Below, one piece after another: positions 36,333 through 50,373 of a stretch of 64,000 nucleotides of DNA. Position numbers and translations under genes: made by a program. Numbering within the stretch: the stretch's first letter is position 1; the number at the start of each line of letters is the position of its first letter. Below the pieces are notes generated by a model, which was given only the letters and a program-made list of their open reading frames with translations, was not told where the DNA came from and searched no databases. Source of the stretch: Mansonella perstans (lineage: Eukaryota; Nematoda; Chromadorea; Rhabditida; Onchocercidae); NCBI GenBank assembly GCA_037074765.1, contig JBAMDO010000060.1:186001-250000 (forward strand), written 5' to 3'.

Positions 36333-39300
36333 TTATTCTTTTGTTGGCACCGATCTGTAGTGCTGCAAATCTTTCGTCCATGCTGGACCATTTCCATGTT
36401 TTAAACTTGTCAATAATTGTCCTCAAACAAAGAAATATTTTAAAAAATCCATTTCAAAATAAGGATAACGTAAAAATGAATAGAATGTTAAAAGTTCAGG
36501 GGGCTTACAGTTCAGGGTTAACGGTAATTACCGTGTTCATCATGTCCTTGGTGCGACAAACGATTTTCGGCATCAATAATCGCTAGCTGCTTCCGACTGA
36601 AATGATGGACAATTCCCGCTCCAAATGCATCACCTAATACATTGATTGATGTCCGAATGCGATCCATGTAAAAAAAACAAAGTTATACTTTTTAAAAGAA
36701 GTAATTAAAAACAATGCGGTATACGAGGCTACTTATAAAAATAGCAGAGATTTAAAGCTGTAAATGTATTTTGAAGTTTGGACATAGTAAATACTATTAA
36801 AATGATTAAAAATCCAATTTAGATACTTGAAGTTGTTCGAGAAGACTGTCATGCAGCAAAAGACTCTCATCATTTTTGCAACCATATTTCATTTTACGAA
36901 AGTTTGTATTTCTAATTTATTCATATTTTTCATGATGTTAAAAAATGAAATCTCATGAAAATTTTATCAAAGCAAAATAAAATTTCAGCTCGAAATTTGA
37001 AACCATTATTGTTTATCATTACAGAAAGTGGAAAGAAATTCGAAACTTGCAAAACTTACAAAAGCCAGTCGACGGCCACAATTAAGGAAACATCCTTAAC
37101 GGGTAATCCAACTGCTGTTAAAACAATTAACATTGTAACCAGGCCAGCTGATGGTACTGATGCCGCGCCTATCGATGCTAATGTTGCTGTTAAACTGGAA
37201 TTTCAACTTAGTTGTTATTCCTACTCAAAATTGGATGGAAATTGGTGATTCCAATTAAATACATGAAATTTTTTTGCAAGAAACTTTGAAATTCTTGGAA
37301 AAGATATTCCGCAAAATTACAAATTAGAACCTAATGGTAACAACTTGGCCAAACGACAAATCAATTCCATTTGTTTGAGCTATAAAAATAGAAGCTACTG
37401 CCTCGTATAGTGCTGTGCCATCCTGCAAAACAATTTTATTTATCAAAAGTTAAGAAAAAAAAAGCATTCTTTGTAGGAAGTGGAAAAAATCAGTAATAGT
37501 AAAGATGGACCATATTGATAGTCGCTCCAACGGGTAGTACAAATCGAGTAACTCGTCGATCGATCCCCAAATTTTCTTCCAAACATTTGAATGTAATAGG
37601 AAGAGTTGCCGAACTAAAATGAAATTATTAAATAAAAACAAAAAAAAATAATAAAGACATTAAAGACTAATGTCTTCATTATTTTTTTACAAATTCATAA
37701 AGTTAATTATGTAATAGAAGGGACAGAAATTTAAAAAATTATGAAACCTTGAAGCAGTTCCAAGAGCGGTAACCCATGCTTGTAGCAAACCTCGCATGTA
37801 AGTAAATGGATTCTTCCTGGTACAGATGTAGAATAATATTGGTAGACTGATCAATGCATGAATGACAAGTCCTAGTAATACCGTTACCACATACATTGCC
37901 AACATTCGAGCCATATTGGCCAAATCATCAATTTCCAGAATTTTTCCAATTACCAAACACATTATTCCAATCGGTGAATACCTTAATTAGAGCATATTTA
38001 AGCATAATTACTTTAGTAGTTATACTTGCCAAGTATAATACTAATAAAGACAGATTATTAAGAGTTAGTACTTATTGATACAATGATGAAGTGCCGAATA
38101 CCAAAGGACATTTGTCTAAGTAACTTTTCCTTTATCATTTGGCTTTTCTCACATTTATATAAAAATAAAATTGAATTCGTACCACATGATAAGCATGACA
38201 AGTCTCATAATCACTTGATCCAATATGGAAAAGAAATCAACCATAGTTTGAGCTTGTTGACCCAACTGGCTTAGTACTATTCCAAAAGCAATGCAGAATA
38301 CTATTAAACCTGCAACGAAAACCATACAGGTTTGTTCATTTTGTTCCCGAAACTTTTTTTCCAGCTTAAGCTGAATGATGAAAATTACCTACCAAGAACA
38401 TTCATACCGGCAGTATATTCAACTGATGGTTTCATAATAGTAAGAGAACCGTTTGCTATTGCCTGCAGGATTTCAGAACTGTTCTTTTTAGTAACTTTTG
38501 GTTTCACCGGTATATATTTAGTTTGTACTTGTTGGAATGTTGCTTGCACAATGTTTTCCGGAAATGTATTCCTAAATGGATTAGACTATTTAATGTATAA
38601 GGAAAGATTTGGACTATTCTTTTTGTCTTTGCTTTTCTCATTTAATTTTTCTTTTAAAACTTTAATAAATACTTTTACAAGTATTATTGTTAAAATTATA
38701 TTTTTTTTTTGCAAAAATTGATATTTTTGCTCTACTTTGCTAAAAGACAAAATTAATTTTTATAAGTTTGCTCTTGACTATCCAACCACATATTTTAGTT
38801 GAATTTTGACCAATGCAAAAGCACACATCATCTCCTCTTTTTCTATTCTTTCCATCTCTCTATATATTCTGGAGTGCACTTCTCGACTTCCGAAATTACC
38901 TGGCTTCTTGATTTGTATGCAAACTTGATCCATAGACCCATCTTTTTTCAAAGAGGGGTTCTTTAAGTTACCTCAATAAATCGAGGAATGTTTCGAGAGT
39001 ACTGACTGTTTTTGCTTCTGTACCTCCAGCGATATCATGCTTGATTGTTGGGTCACCAGGATGTATTGTTAGTACCAGAAATATGCCCGTCTGAAGTAAT
39101 TTAAAGATTATCAATTTTTTTGGAATATCATTTAGAATCTTACCCATTAAAAATCTCTCTCACTTCTCTTTTTCTTTCGCGAAAACATATTCAAAAGAAG
39201 AAATTTTTACAGGAAATATTGCAATTGTCAGATGTTTATTTTAAAAACTAACGATAACAGCAATAATAGTAGTAGCAATATAATAAAGTATTGCGAGGAA

Positions 39301-39950
39301 GCCCAAACGACCAGACTGTTTCGCATCCAGTTGAGCTAATCCTAAAATTATTTTTTTAATGAATTATTACATGAAACATTGATAGCTTTAAGATATTAAT
39401 GGTAATTTGACTTCAAATATTAATAGTTCGCAAAAAATTTCAGGGAAACTAGTTTAGTTTTGGGACCATCAGTAATTCTAATGTTAGTTAAAAAAGATGT
39501 GTATATAATAGCTGTAATAGTCATGCTAAATAGTCACATTTAGAAATAAACTGAAATTATCACGAAATCGGTTAGAATGAAAAAATCACTGTAAAATACT
39601 ATTATAATTCTCGAGAAGTTCAGAATTTACTACTGAAATAGCATATTCTAGTTTAAGTTGGGATTTTGATTCTGATGTTTGGATCAGCAAATAATAGATA
39701 TATAAAAAAAAATTAGGGTACTTGAAGTTATTTTTATTAAATTTACGTTACCTGAAATGAGCGAGCTGACAATAAGTGGCAGAATCATTAGTTTCAACAT
39801 GCGCATCAATATTTCTCCCGGAAAGCTGACCAGTACTATAGATTGAAGTGTCAAATTATATAGTCGTCCAATAAAGCCCAGTAGAATACCCATTAATACA
39901 GAAACGATCGTTAGTATCAGCAGCAGATTCTGTCTTAACCAACCTGCCAT
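36333..39950 (-). CDS. Excitatory amino acid (glutamate) transporter, SLC1 family
   Basis: Eleven exons: 39950-39752, 39341-39253, 39090-38972, 38571-38393, 38309-38183, 37981-37748, 37613-37511, 37422-37331, 37194-37060, 36665-36532, 36382-36333; 486 residues, usual for EAATs and worm GLT proteins. Na+-coupled glutamate uptake at the plasma membrane. Marks: TM1 ([18 protein letters not shown]), [14 protein letters not shown], an outer loop with N-glycosylation sites NSS and NGS, the re-entrant loop [35 protein letters not shown] in TM7, and [20 protein letters not shown] in TM8. Acceptor tttttctag is three bases before the ATG. Oddities: the intron before 36665 ends in AT instead of AG, and the final exon ([15 protein letters not shown]) is tentative; reading through would instead stop at 36518. 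Confidence 0.95.
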
Positions 39951-42900
39951 TTTCTAGAAAAATTTCAGGCTGAATGAACTTAGCATAATCATAAATCTAC
40001 TCTTTAAATATCATGCATGGTAATAAGAGAAGGACTTATGATAAGAGAAGGACTTAATATGCAATAGTCCTAAAAGTACAGCATCCAAATTACATTAAGG
40101 CACTTCCGATTGTGAAGCAAACAAAATTTGTTCTGCAGCAAGCATCATTGTTTACTTATTTGAGAATTCGAAATTGTATTCCGGAATTGCAAGCTACCGC
40201 ATTACATTGCAATTCAATAATGTAACACATTCAAGAAAATCAGCCGAGCAATACTTTATGTCAGTGTAACAAACTGAATGACTAAAACACTAATCGAATA
40301 ATTTGCGACGATAAAAAGTAAATGGAATGAAAAATTATGCCTCAATGAAAGAAAAGCTAATATGTACCAAAGTACAAAGTATGAATAATTAAAAATACGT
40401 AATGAAGCGTCAAATGTAAATGGAAATATTGAATAAATATCGCTGTATATCCAATCAGGCAAGAAATAAAGCAGTATTATAAAATGCTAAACGTTTTAAT
40501 TGATATGCTGAAAATATTGGAAATTATTTAGTTTTAAGTGATAATAATAAATTATTCGATTCCTGTCCGAGCTAATTCAATTTATGGTAGCAAGAGATAA
40601 AACGAAAGTACTTCTTATCAATTCCAAAAAAGTATTTTGCTTATTTCATGAAAACACATGAACAAAGTTCAGCTTTGACTAACTTTTGATTGTTTGTTCA
40701 ATGAGTAAGACTGATTATATGAATTCGGTGTTTACTCAGAACAGAAAAATACAACTAATCTAGTAGAAAAGATAATGTGGCATGAAAACTGTTAGCAAAA
40801 CTGTTATTAAAAAACTGTTATAAATTCTTCAATTATTAGCCAATTATATTAGAATTTAATATGTTGGATCCTGTTAAGATTAACCATAGCATGCGATGTT
40901 TACAAAAAAGGTTGAAGATCAAAGGATGACAACATTTTAAGGAAAATAATTATTATGTTGTTTATCAATAACGCTGCTTCGGAAACATTATTCGCATCAG
41001 TGATTTAAACTAATAGTGACTCAGTAGTAATATTAATTTGTGTTAACTGCAATCATAATATGCAGAACAGAACAGCTGTGATTTCTTATAAAAGATGACT
41101 TTTTTAGAAAAATATATTTTTATGTTTACTGCAATAAATCAATATTAATTGAATTTTATTAACTTAACTATATTTCATACAAACTCCTAAGAGCATCAGT
41201 GAATTGTAATTTGATACTAGTGACGAATGTTATGAAGTACGCAACAAAGTAAAGCATTTTCAGAGAAATTGCAAATTTTACAACTTTTTCTAAAGAAACG
41301 TTTTTGAGAATGCAATGGTTTTTAGGTAGCGGCCTACGTATTGATAATATATTGCATTAAAAATTATCAGAAACAAAGAAAGTTATGTCAACATTGAATT
41401 TGGCGACAAATAAAAACGTGCAGTATGACGAGTAAACATGTGCAGTATCAGAAAAAAACAAGCAAAAAAGCAGTCTGCAAATTTTGATGAAATTTAAAAA
41501 ATTTTTAAATTGACATTTTCCTTATGCAGCCAATATCTACTCATTACTCATTATAAATTTCTTCTTTTTTATTCTAGGTTGCCATTTTTTTGATCTCTTT
41601 ACCTTCAGAAAACATAAATCAACCAACAAATAAATAATAATGCTGTCATAGCAAAAATAATAATAGAAGAATAATATAGAAACGAGCTGACAGATAACAA
41701 CCGCAGTTGTTCATCTTCGAAATTAAGGTGATAGATGCCATTTGATATAATTACAAAAAGTAAGGCAGAAAAACAGAAGGAAAGAGTAAAAGAACAAATA
41801 TTTAAAACTAAAGAAAAAAATATTTGTGAAGGGCAAAATGGCTGAATGAGCGGTAGAAATGGGATGGATTCGGTTCCTGCATCGGGCTTAACATCGGTGC
41901 TGTCTACAAGAGTAATGCATTTAACGATTCATAAAAGAAAAAAGTTTTCTTTTGTGAATCGATACGCCCTTAAAACAAGTTTTTCTTGTGAATGTCTTAC
42001 CCCGATACAGTGCTTACAGAATTGGAAACATTCCCGAGGGATGGGCTAAGTCGAGCGCTGAAATTTAGAAATATCCTAAAATCTAATTTTGGTCCTATCG
42101 GACCTTAATATTAAAATTTATTCCACATATTACTCTTCTCTCGTATCATAATAACATTTTTAATTAAGACGATCAAATTATGCGGTTCAGTTACTTTGAG
42201 TGTAGAAGGTATGATTAAAAAAGTTTTCATTCTGATATAATTTATGAATTGAATTTCATGTTTAATTTAAACTTTCCGGGAATGCCAGTCGAGAAAGTTT
42301 CGTTCTTTGGTAGATGTTTATAAAAGACATACTTCTTCAAAAAATGTCACCTTGGGAATTATTTGGAATGATTTTATGAAAGTAGTGTATAAATGGGGAG
42401 AACTTCAATGTACCTAGCCTTTTTTTATTTTCAAAAATGATCGATACGCTTTGAATTGATCTCGATGATACACAACATTCTTCAATTCCTTCCTGGATAA
42501 GGTGTAAAAAAAATGACAAAAGAAAAGAAAATAAATTTAAATTCTTTCTTACAATGTACGCATTTAGAAGTGCAATGTGCATGATGCCTATTTTTGGTTT
42601 TTATTTTTCAATTTCAAACTAAATCAATTAAATTAAGTTAGATTCGATATTGGAAACTTCACACCGTTTGTTCTTGCTTCCCGTTTAAAAATTGGACATA
42701 GTTCTTTGAGGATTACGTGTCGAAGATGTTGACAAAAATTTGGTATAAATCAGCAGATAACAAGTTTCATTTTATTTTTTTACAAGATGATCGTATGTTA
42801 TGTAATTACATCATCACTGGAAAGTCTGTCTATTTCGTATGATGTGAGAGTAAAAGTAAGTATTATATATGTTTCTAAATGTAGTTAAAGGAATTGTTTT

Positions 42901-45900
42901 AAATTTGAAAATAATTAAAATAGACAGAAAAATTAGTGAAATGAACCATATAAAAAAAAACAAAAAGGTTGAAAAAAAAAAACCCCCAACGGGTATAGGT
43001 TAATAATTGAAGTTGGCGAAGGTTTTCAAGAGTATATTGATAAAAAAAACGTCCAACCGACTATTTGTGTGTTATTATGTCCCCTTAGTATCATCATAAG
43101 AGCTAGCACTCAAATTGAGCAGCACAGACATACATACAAATATACACATACACAAACATGCACATGGCTACAGCATGTCAATGTTTATTTAAAAATTTAT
43201 GTTGTTTTAATGTGAACATAATCAAACGACCCCTATTAACAGATCTTATTTTTACTGTTAACTCAATCTGCATTGATTTATCATTTAAATTCAAAAAAGA
43301 AAAAAAAAACGTTTGATCTTGATCTGATTTAATTTTTCTACTTGAAATAAATGGATAATAATTAAGAAGAAATGAGGGACGATAAAAAAATAAGTCCTCT
43401 TTTTCATATTTGAAATTTATAAATAAAATCGATTAAATTTTATCTGTCTCTCATTTCAATAATTCATTGATAATTATTCATTCAAACTTCCGCAACTATT
43501 TTTTTTTCCCCATTTTTCTCGTTTAAAAGAGACTTTTAGTTTGAATTAAATTTCAAAATTCCTTCACAGTTGATTATTTCATTTCTCATACTACAAATTA
43601 ATAGAGTTATGACAGAAAAAGACGATTTAAATAGGTAAATATGTAAGTAAATAAGTTTAAATTTAAATAATTGGAAATTGTTGTCGATAAAAAGCTGCAG
43701 CTGTTCAGTTAGACTAAGTTCATAACTACTTATTAAAACAAAGTATTACATAGCAATAACAGAGTAGATCATTTCCTTCAAATTCATTTTAAATTTTAGT
43801 GAAGTAGTAAAATTGTACCAAACAGATGCAATCCTCTGCAAACATGACGAGAATGTTTTCTGTCCATTTTTTAACAAATAACACTAGCAGAGATTAGTGT
43901 ACTTCGAAATAAAATATTTACACTTATCATCTCTCCAAGTGCACTGCATTTTGAATAAGAGGAAAAGTGGAATGCTTAACAATCAGAAATTTGCTAATTT
44001 TTAAATAAACAGAAATAAATTCAAATTATACATCGAAAAAGAGAAAGTGTATAGTAAAATGAGACAGATTTTTTAAATTTATAAATTTCACATCGATTCG
44101 TTCGATCAAAAAGTTAATTGTAGTAGTGAAGGACAAAAGAGAAAAAGAAAGTGCAGCTACTTTTTTGTTTTGTTTCATTCTTGTTTAAATCATTCCTACA
44201 GAAAGCTGAAGAAATGGAATTCTTTAAAAAGAATTTTCATCCCTCAAACAACTAATCATAAAGAGGCAATAAGCTGCAAAATAAATAAGATGGAAAATTA
44301 GCAGTAACTTTGACGCAATAAACCAATTATTACTTTCTGATGAGACATGTAGAGAGCAGCTTAACACTTGTAAGGGCCTATCATTCTCCAAATGGCGTCA
44401 GAATAACATAATATGATTATTTCAGGTTGAGTAAAAGAGAGTGAAGGAATGAGCAAATCTTTTTCTTATCCGATTAGTTACGTTTCCTTTCAAATTAAAT
44501 CCTATAAGGCTATCTTAAAATAGTCAGAAAAATGGCAAGGAATGATGTCGATGATTTGATTATTTTTTCACAAATCACTGAAATTTTAAAATATTCTTTG
44601 TAATTCCTTAAGAGAGAAGTGAATTACGAATATGTGACTGAAGCGATTCCTCTTAACAAATTAAGGCATGAAAGCCCTGCGATAATTTAATCCTAATTGT
44701 CAGAAATAATTGGCAGAGCACCCATAATGTTTTTTAAGACATAGAAATGGGCAAATTTAAAGATTTTTTTCAACTTACAATTCTCAAGAATAATTAAAAA
44801 AGCTTGTAAACTTTTCATTATTTTCACATTAGTAATTAATAAACAAAACGTGGAGGAAATAAATTGAAAAACGAGCTCAAAAGGAGAAATTAAAGATTAA
44901 AGGGAAAGAATCAAATCATGCTAATAGTTAGGCTATCGAAATGGTACTCATCAAAGCTGTTCCTATTTGTTTTAAAAAAAACATCGATGCTTGATGATAC
45001 TGTTCTGATTAAATTTCTACCAACTGACAGTGCCGTGCGAGAGAATATTTTTAAATCCGTTCAATACTGATAACTTTTAGGCTGTAAATTTTTTTCAACT
45101 GTTGTTTTTGAGCAATTTGCTGCATGAAAAGCATTATGGCAGAGAACGAAAAAATATCCAATTCAGCAATCCGTTTAATTTCCTGTATGAAACTAATAAA
45201 ACTTTAATTAGATTGTGCAGGAATGCTTAAAAGTTGCTCCATCAATTTCTTTCAAAGTAAATGTCTTGTCTCATTATTAGGACATGAAAGACATCATAAA
45301 TGCCTATTATTTCTTTGCTAGATATATCGTTGTGGATTCTGAGGGAACTTTCGTAGTATTTTAGGTCGAAATATGTAATATTTGAGTGATATTTAATATT
45401 CAATTTCACAATAGAATCATTAATTTTCAATAGAAATCAACTTGTTCAAAATGGATGCTTTGAATTCTGGTGAAATAAATAAATATTCCGCAGCGGCAAT
45501 AATGGAATAATTATCAAGAAATTTGAGAATAAAATTGGCTTTCAGTGTAATAAAATGAGTTTTTAAACATTTGTTATTTTTAAACAGTTTGATGATTTTC
45601 ACAGCGCCGAAAAGAAGAACGAATGGGATATATTAAAATGATGCTAATTTTAATTCATAAAATATACATATCTTTTTTCACATGGCAATGGATTTATTAG
45701 TGCAATTTCTCTCTGCCATCTCTATTTTTCTATGTATAACAGTTACCTGTAAAAACATTCGTTTTATTTTTATTCTCGATTAAACATTTGCTTTTTGTTA
45801 TCAAAAATAAAAATGACAAAGAAAAGGAAATTTTTAAAGTATTTTTATTTTCTTTGTTAGTTTGAAAGTAGTTTGTGTGTCTTGCATTGAGAAAGCACTT

Positions 45901-48900
45901 AATAAGTTGTAGCTCTTACTTTTATCCTCTTTGAATTTTTGAAGATTTAATCGAACAGTTTACAGTAGTTCTTGGCTATGTTTAAGCAAGCCAATACGCT
46001 AGAATTGACTCATTTTATTATCCTTTTTGAATTTGTGATCAGAATTAGAAAAGAACAGTTATAAATTGGATCAGTATGATAACAAAAGGAATCTCAAGGA
46101 TATGGAATATTGCTTAGCTTATATCCCATCTTTGAATAGAAAAAGAATTATTGCAAAAAAAAACAAGAATAATCTTAAATTAATTTTTTTAGACATATGC
46201 ACTATTATAGAAATATTTTTTTTTTTTTTCAATTAGTAAAAAGTGTGTAGTTGACATGTAATGAGAGAAAACTTTTTCACATTGCTCAAAGAAAAAAAAG
46301 AAAATTCAGAATAACAAAATATTTAACAGCAAATTTAATAAAAAAGAATTTGCCCTTTGTAAATATCTTTATTCTAAAGATTTCTGAACCGTATTTGCTT
46401 AAATTAATCATATTCCAATTTTATCATTTTTTGTTCCTAAATTCTAACATCTACAAAATATTAGACTGGAGAACATGAATAATAATGCTTTTCTGTATTT
46501 CAATTTTCCAATAAATAAAATAAAAATTATAAATGCCACAATTGCATTAAATAAAATGTGAATGGAGAACTTGAAATGTAATGGTAAACAAATCTTGAAA
46601 TTAAAGTGAGATTCACATGTGGTATGACGTGTACAAGTGAACACTATGTATTTGCGAGCCAGGAATTGAAAACAGTAAAGTCTTTTTGTGCCGATACTGC
46701 AAAATATATGATGAGAATTTAGTTTTTCGATTGATCCGACAATATTTTTCGCGGGCATATATATGACTACCGAAACTTCTTCTTATAACGCAGTCTTGCA
46801 GTTTATTCAACATATAGCCATGTTATTACTGTGAAAATCATTTCGAAAATAATTTTCAAGAAAATCATTAATTAAAAGATAATTGTAAGTTGCTCGTAAG
46901 CATACGGTGGAGCACTATTGCCATCTTCATTTATCAAATTTGCAACAGCAGAGTTTTTCCTTGCCTTTTTCATTCACAATTCTAACTTCTTCACTGATTA
47001 CTTCATTCATTTCCATATGAACGCTTTCTTAACTCATATACAAACATCATAGAAGAAACAACACTTCGAAGAATTATTATGAAAATAACATAAATTGATA
47101 AGAGAAAAACATTTTCTTTTCATTTTTTCAGAATCACGATAAAATTTAATCAGGAAACAGGAGCCCTAACGAAAAGATCGGGAATAGAAAAAGTGGACGG
47201 ATAGGGACAATTTAAGTCGAAATCTGCACAATACCATGAAATAATTTCTTGAGAAAGTTTTCTTTCCTTAAAATTATAAAATTTATTGTTACTTTGTTTA
47301 TATGAAAAAATATCAACAAAACAGAACTTTATCGTTTATATAAAAAATATGAACAAAAAAAATTGTTGTCAGCAAAATTATAAAAATCATTATGGGTCAG
47401 ATAAAACAAATTTCGCACGACCCTAAATTGATCACTTTTAAGTATAATCTAAAAATGATTCAGTATTTGCTTAGATTGGTATTCAAATCTGAAGACAGCA
47501 ATCTTTTAAATATTTAATTATGAATTTATGGCATGACTAAAATTGTGAAATTCAAGATTTTGAGTTTTTTTATAACAAAAATCTTTATTTAATATTCAAT
47601 CTTTTTTCATGTGCAAACATTATAATTTTTCTTTAGAGAAGTAAAATCTATCAGCAATAATGTATCTTCAACCTTCGTAAAGAAACGAACAAATCACTAC
47701 AAGTGAAAATTAGTAATCTGAAGGACAAACGAACAAGAACTAGTTCTAAGTCGTACAAAAAGGAGGAATAGTTTTGAGTAAATAATAGCAGCGTGACCAA
47801 ACAATCATTTCCATTATTTCGAATTGGAAATTCAATTTCACTCTTTCTTACAAAACGATGAATATACTTTTTAATTTTTTCCAAAGGTGAATTGAAACTG
47901 TTTACAGAATTAATAAGATCATTTTTTATTATGTAAAAAAATAATTAATCATTTGGTGCTGATGCCAAATAATTCATATTACGGGACTGAGAAGGTGGAA
48001 AGTGTTTTATTAAAGAGCACAAATCTGAACAAATTATGCACTGCTAATATTGTCCATTTGAGTTAAAGAAAATGACAATGAACTTTCTTGACGATGCCAG
48101 CCACTGTGCTGACATGTTACCCAATTGTTGTTATTAAAGCATTCGTTGATGAAAATAAGCTTGCGAGGTTTAATCTCACACATTTTTCACAGTCACTTTA
48201 TATTCGTTTCAAACTGAAAGCCTTTTCATTTCAAATTAAATATTGAATTGGTTAAATTGAAAAAAAAAGTGTCTGGCTTCTAGCCAAAACTGGTCGATTA
48301 TAATATTTCCCGAATAAATATTTTATGTTCATAAGACTGCAAAGTCAATTTTTCAATAAGCACTTAAAATTCACAATTACTCGACATCATAAAACATCAT
48401 AAAATCATAAACGTTTTAAAGTTCTCGGCCTGCAACATTCGTCTTTCTATTTTATCTTGATTTAAAGGAGCAAAAACTTTTCACTGACATTGAATTGAAA
48501 AAAAAGAATTTTATGCAACAAAAATGTATTCATTTCATATCGAACTGTTCATCTGTGACACAAAAGCTCTGATAAATCATTCAAAATTGATTTCATTGCT
48601 ATATTTCATAATAATGAACAATTGTTGATACAATGGGTAGTAATGGAGAGATGAAATAAATGAAACATTATTTTAAAAAAAATCACAATTTCATGTAACA
48701 TTTTGTTGCAACAAACTAAAGATGAAAGGCTGCGGCAATGCACTACTGGGTCGTTTCCTTTCTTCAGATCGCTTCGCTCTCTCAGAAAATTTTGATTAAA
48801 AAAACTTTTCCACTATGGACTGGTGAGACAGATAGGTCATCCTAAAAGGATTTTAAATGACTTTTTTTTTTTTTTTACAAAACCAGAAAGACTTTTATGA

Positions 48901-50040
48901 GATGTATCCTTTTTCTGTTTAGAAATTCAAATCCTTTCTTCCATGCATACCCTGAAGTACTTGTTTCAATAATATAATGTTTTGGATCTCTAAGCGAACG
49001 AAGCAAAATAATTGACATTCCATAAAATCTTTTACACACATACCATTCTCTCAGCAAAGAATTATTACTTGGAAGAACTTGTTTTTCAACAATAATTATT
49101 AGTCAAAATAATTAGTGCTTTTCAATTAATAAATGCGTGAATACTTCGATGGAAAACGTGAGCTTTCTGATATTTGAATAAAAAGAATTTATTTATAAGT
49201 TTCATCATTTCACCGCTTTATTTCTCAGATATGAAAAAAAACGGAGAAAAATGCATTTGTTTTATTGCACCAAATTGTTTCATCATTGATGTTATCTGAT
49301 CGGAGAATACCTTGAAAAATGAATGTTATCCGTTGCAGAGAAAAGCATAGGCTTGTTTGACTTTCAAGGCAGGAAAAGTCAAAGAAACAAAAGTTTATTT
49401 GATTTGCAATTTGAAATCCTCAAAGTCCTCAAGCCCATCCACTTCACATTGGTTGTGGAGAATATGAATTGAATTTGAGGATGGTTGAGATTGCAAATGA
49501 GAGAAAAAAAAAAGAGTGATAAAAAACGAAATTTATAAATATATTTTTATTTTCTTGAAAAGAAATTTATAGCTTAAAGTAGTTCATAACTAAATCATCA
49601 AATTTTTATGATGATTTAATCTGGCAATTTTTATAATATCAGACTTAAAAAGCTTCCAAATCTTTTTTAATGTATAAGCAACTCGAAGCTATCAAGTATG
49701 CCTTGTATGATGTAATTATTTTACCTATGACGTAATGATCATCCTGCCTAACTCAATATTTTATCTCTTTGTAAACTTTAAATATTGTATATTCATATAA
49801 TTTGCAAATATTTCGTTTATCCAGCGAATGTTCAATGTTACTTTATCCAGCAGAAATCAAATCCTCCTCACATTGATCTTGTCGTCTTGTTATGACCGAA
49901 CATTATTGCTTATGCAATTTTAACCGCTCAATATTAAGCTGCCAATAAATAGTCGATAACTTATCCTTATTTTTACTTAAGTTGATATTTACCATCCTAT
50001 GGTAATCTCTCAGCTTTTTTTCATTTTCGTCCATTTCTTT
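39951..50040. other. Ten-kilobase gene-poor stretch
   Basis: No phase-consistent exon pair or recognisable protein on either strand. Frames of 60-105 codons (for example 41846-42049, 46444-46758 and 47651-47884) are Lys/Phe/Ile-rich products of AT bias. A direct duplication of taagagaaggactta occurs at about 40023 and 40042. It may hold distal regulatory sequence for the transporter or untranslated or non-coding transcripts; I see nothing definite. Confidence 0.45.
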
Positions 50041-50373
50041 TCATAAATCATTTGTCTCTTTCATGTCATCTTTTTCCACTACCTCTTCAATGTTATTCTT
50101 TCCGTTTTCTTTTAAATTTACCATTCTAACCAACTTCTGATCACTAGAAAATTGCTCATCGCCATAATATTCAACGTGAATTTTTTTTTCCTGGTAGATT
50201 GTATTAAAATAAATCAATTCATTTTGAAAAACAGGTATTGAGAGATCCTTCACTAACATTATAATCATATTTGTTGCTGAATACTTAAACTGCATTTCCA
50301 CCATTTCGAAAGTTGATGGTTCATTCGCAGTAATTGTGACATATGGTAAATCATGTGGATCAACTTTTTTATT
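50041..50373 (-). CDS. Candidate last exon or single-exon gene, unrecognised
   Basis: Open for 111 codons from a gaatttag acceptor at 50374 to TGA at 50041; an internal ATG lies at 50304 (88 codons). It reads VDPHDLPYVTITANEPSTFE, then MLVKDLSIPVFQNELIYF, and ends in an acidic, lysine-rich tail (EEVVEKDDMKETNDL). The mix of residues looks like protein rather than AT noise. No membrane segment. I could not find the upstream exon or the family. Confidence 0.4.
   Translation of the reverse strand, partial: NKKVDPHDLPYVTITANEPSTFEMVEMQFKYSATNMIIMLVKDLSIPVFQNELIYFNTIYQEKKIHVEYYGDEQFSSDQKLVRMVNLKENGKNNIEEVVEKDDMKETNDL

Noticed and set aside
46444..46813. Two overlapping minus frames of 104 and 66 codons
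   Set aside because: Phe/Ile/Lys-rich, no splice signals in agreement, no family marks.
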